A DNA stretch of 16,052 bases, from positions 1-16,052 of the forward strand of contig JBAXUL010000090.1 in assembly GCA_037129695.1 (NCBI GenBank), written 5' to 3'. How positions within the stretch are numbered: position 1 is the first letter of the stretch; each line of letters opens with the position of its first letter. Below, piece after piece: positions 15,977 through 16,052 of this stretch. Source of the stretch: CAINVV01 sp037129695 (GTDB lineage: Bacteria; Bacteroidota; Bacteroidia; Bacteroidales; Prolixibacteraceae). The notes beneath the pieces are model-generated. The model had not been told where the DNA came from and did no database searches. It was given only the letters and a program-made list of their open reading frames with translations. The position numbers and the translations under genes are program-made.

Positions 15977-16052
15977 ATGAATTTGGAATTGCAACTCCGC
16001 ACCAAAGAAAAAAATCTTCCTGCCAGCCATGATTGCAAATCATCACCAGTGG
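15977..16052 (+). CDS. Possible start of a divergent gene, cut by window end
   Basis: An ATG at 15977 opens 25 codons to the end of the window, beginning MNLELQLRTKEK. It would be divergent from the epimerase-like gene with about 100 bases between them. Nothing beyond an open frame supports it. An overlapping minus-strand frame is equally open, so this is weak. Confidence 0.22.
   Translation, partial: MNLELQLRTKEKNLPASHDCKSSPV

Noticed and set aside
15876..16044. Minus-strand open frame of about 55 codons upstream of the epimerase-like gene
   Set aside because: It covers the expected promoter region, ends at the start of the next gene and has no recognisable content.
1..16052. CRISPR array, tRNA, rRNA, insertion sequence or integrase
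   Set aside because: No regularly spaced identical repeats, cloverleaf, rRNA-like tract, transposase motif or flanking inverted repeats with target duplication were seen.

Overview
The window looks like a Bacteroidota (Bacteroidetes) chromosome, probably a Bacteroidales/Marinilabiliales-type anaerobe or facultative anaerobe. The clues are moderate GC with AT-rich leaders that mostly lack a Shine-Dalgarno, a promoter matching the Bacteroidota consensus (TTTG-N19-TATATTTG) and Bacteroidota-type exported proteins. The taxon is inferred; no rRNA or marker gene is present.

Left half (1-9446, all + strand): the 3' end of an extracellular contractile injection system (eCIS, the phage-tail-like Afp/PVC/MAC family). 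In order: the end of an unrecognised helical protein; the tape-measure protein (CIS_TMP, Afp14/Pvc14 type); an AAA+ ATPase (Afp15/Pvc15 type) overlapping it by 16 nt; an unrecognised 483-aa protein with a predicted beta-sandwich sugar-binding-like N-terminus; a 1130-aa modular protein that looks like a delivered toxin, with an eCIS-associated helical core and a C-terminal RGHLLN-type (His-Me finger) nuclease domain; and a GH46 chitosanase/lysozyme-fold-like protein. A strong 12-bp hairpin terminator closes the block. Sheath, tube, spike, baseplate and tube-cap genes are not in the window and presumably lie upstream. No recognisable immunity gene follows the nuclease.

Right half (9447-16052, all - strand apart from a doubtful fragment at the edge): ordinary chromosomal genes. 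These are a DUF2339-type polytopic membrane protein; a tightly packed redox operon (tetraheme cytochrome c, Tat-exported four-cluster ferredoxin, NrfD/PsrC quinone-interacting membrane subunit) with a good promoter and no catalytic subunit; an exported beta-rich protein with an LSm-like N-terminal segment; and an atypical NAD(P)-binding epimerase-like protein.

Working model for the eCIS part (inference): the tape measure sets tube length, the ATPase acts in assembly or loading, the nuclease protein is the payload, the GH46-like enzyme either helps release particles by wall cleavage or is a second payload, and the 483-aa protein is an undescribed accessory or cargo component. No tRNA, rRNA, CRISPR array, insertion sequence or integrase was seen. 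No gene-free stretch exceeds 300 bases.
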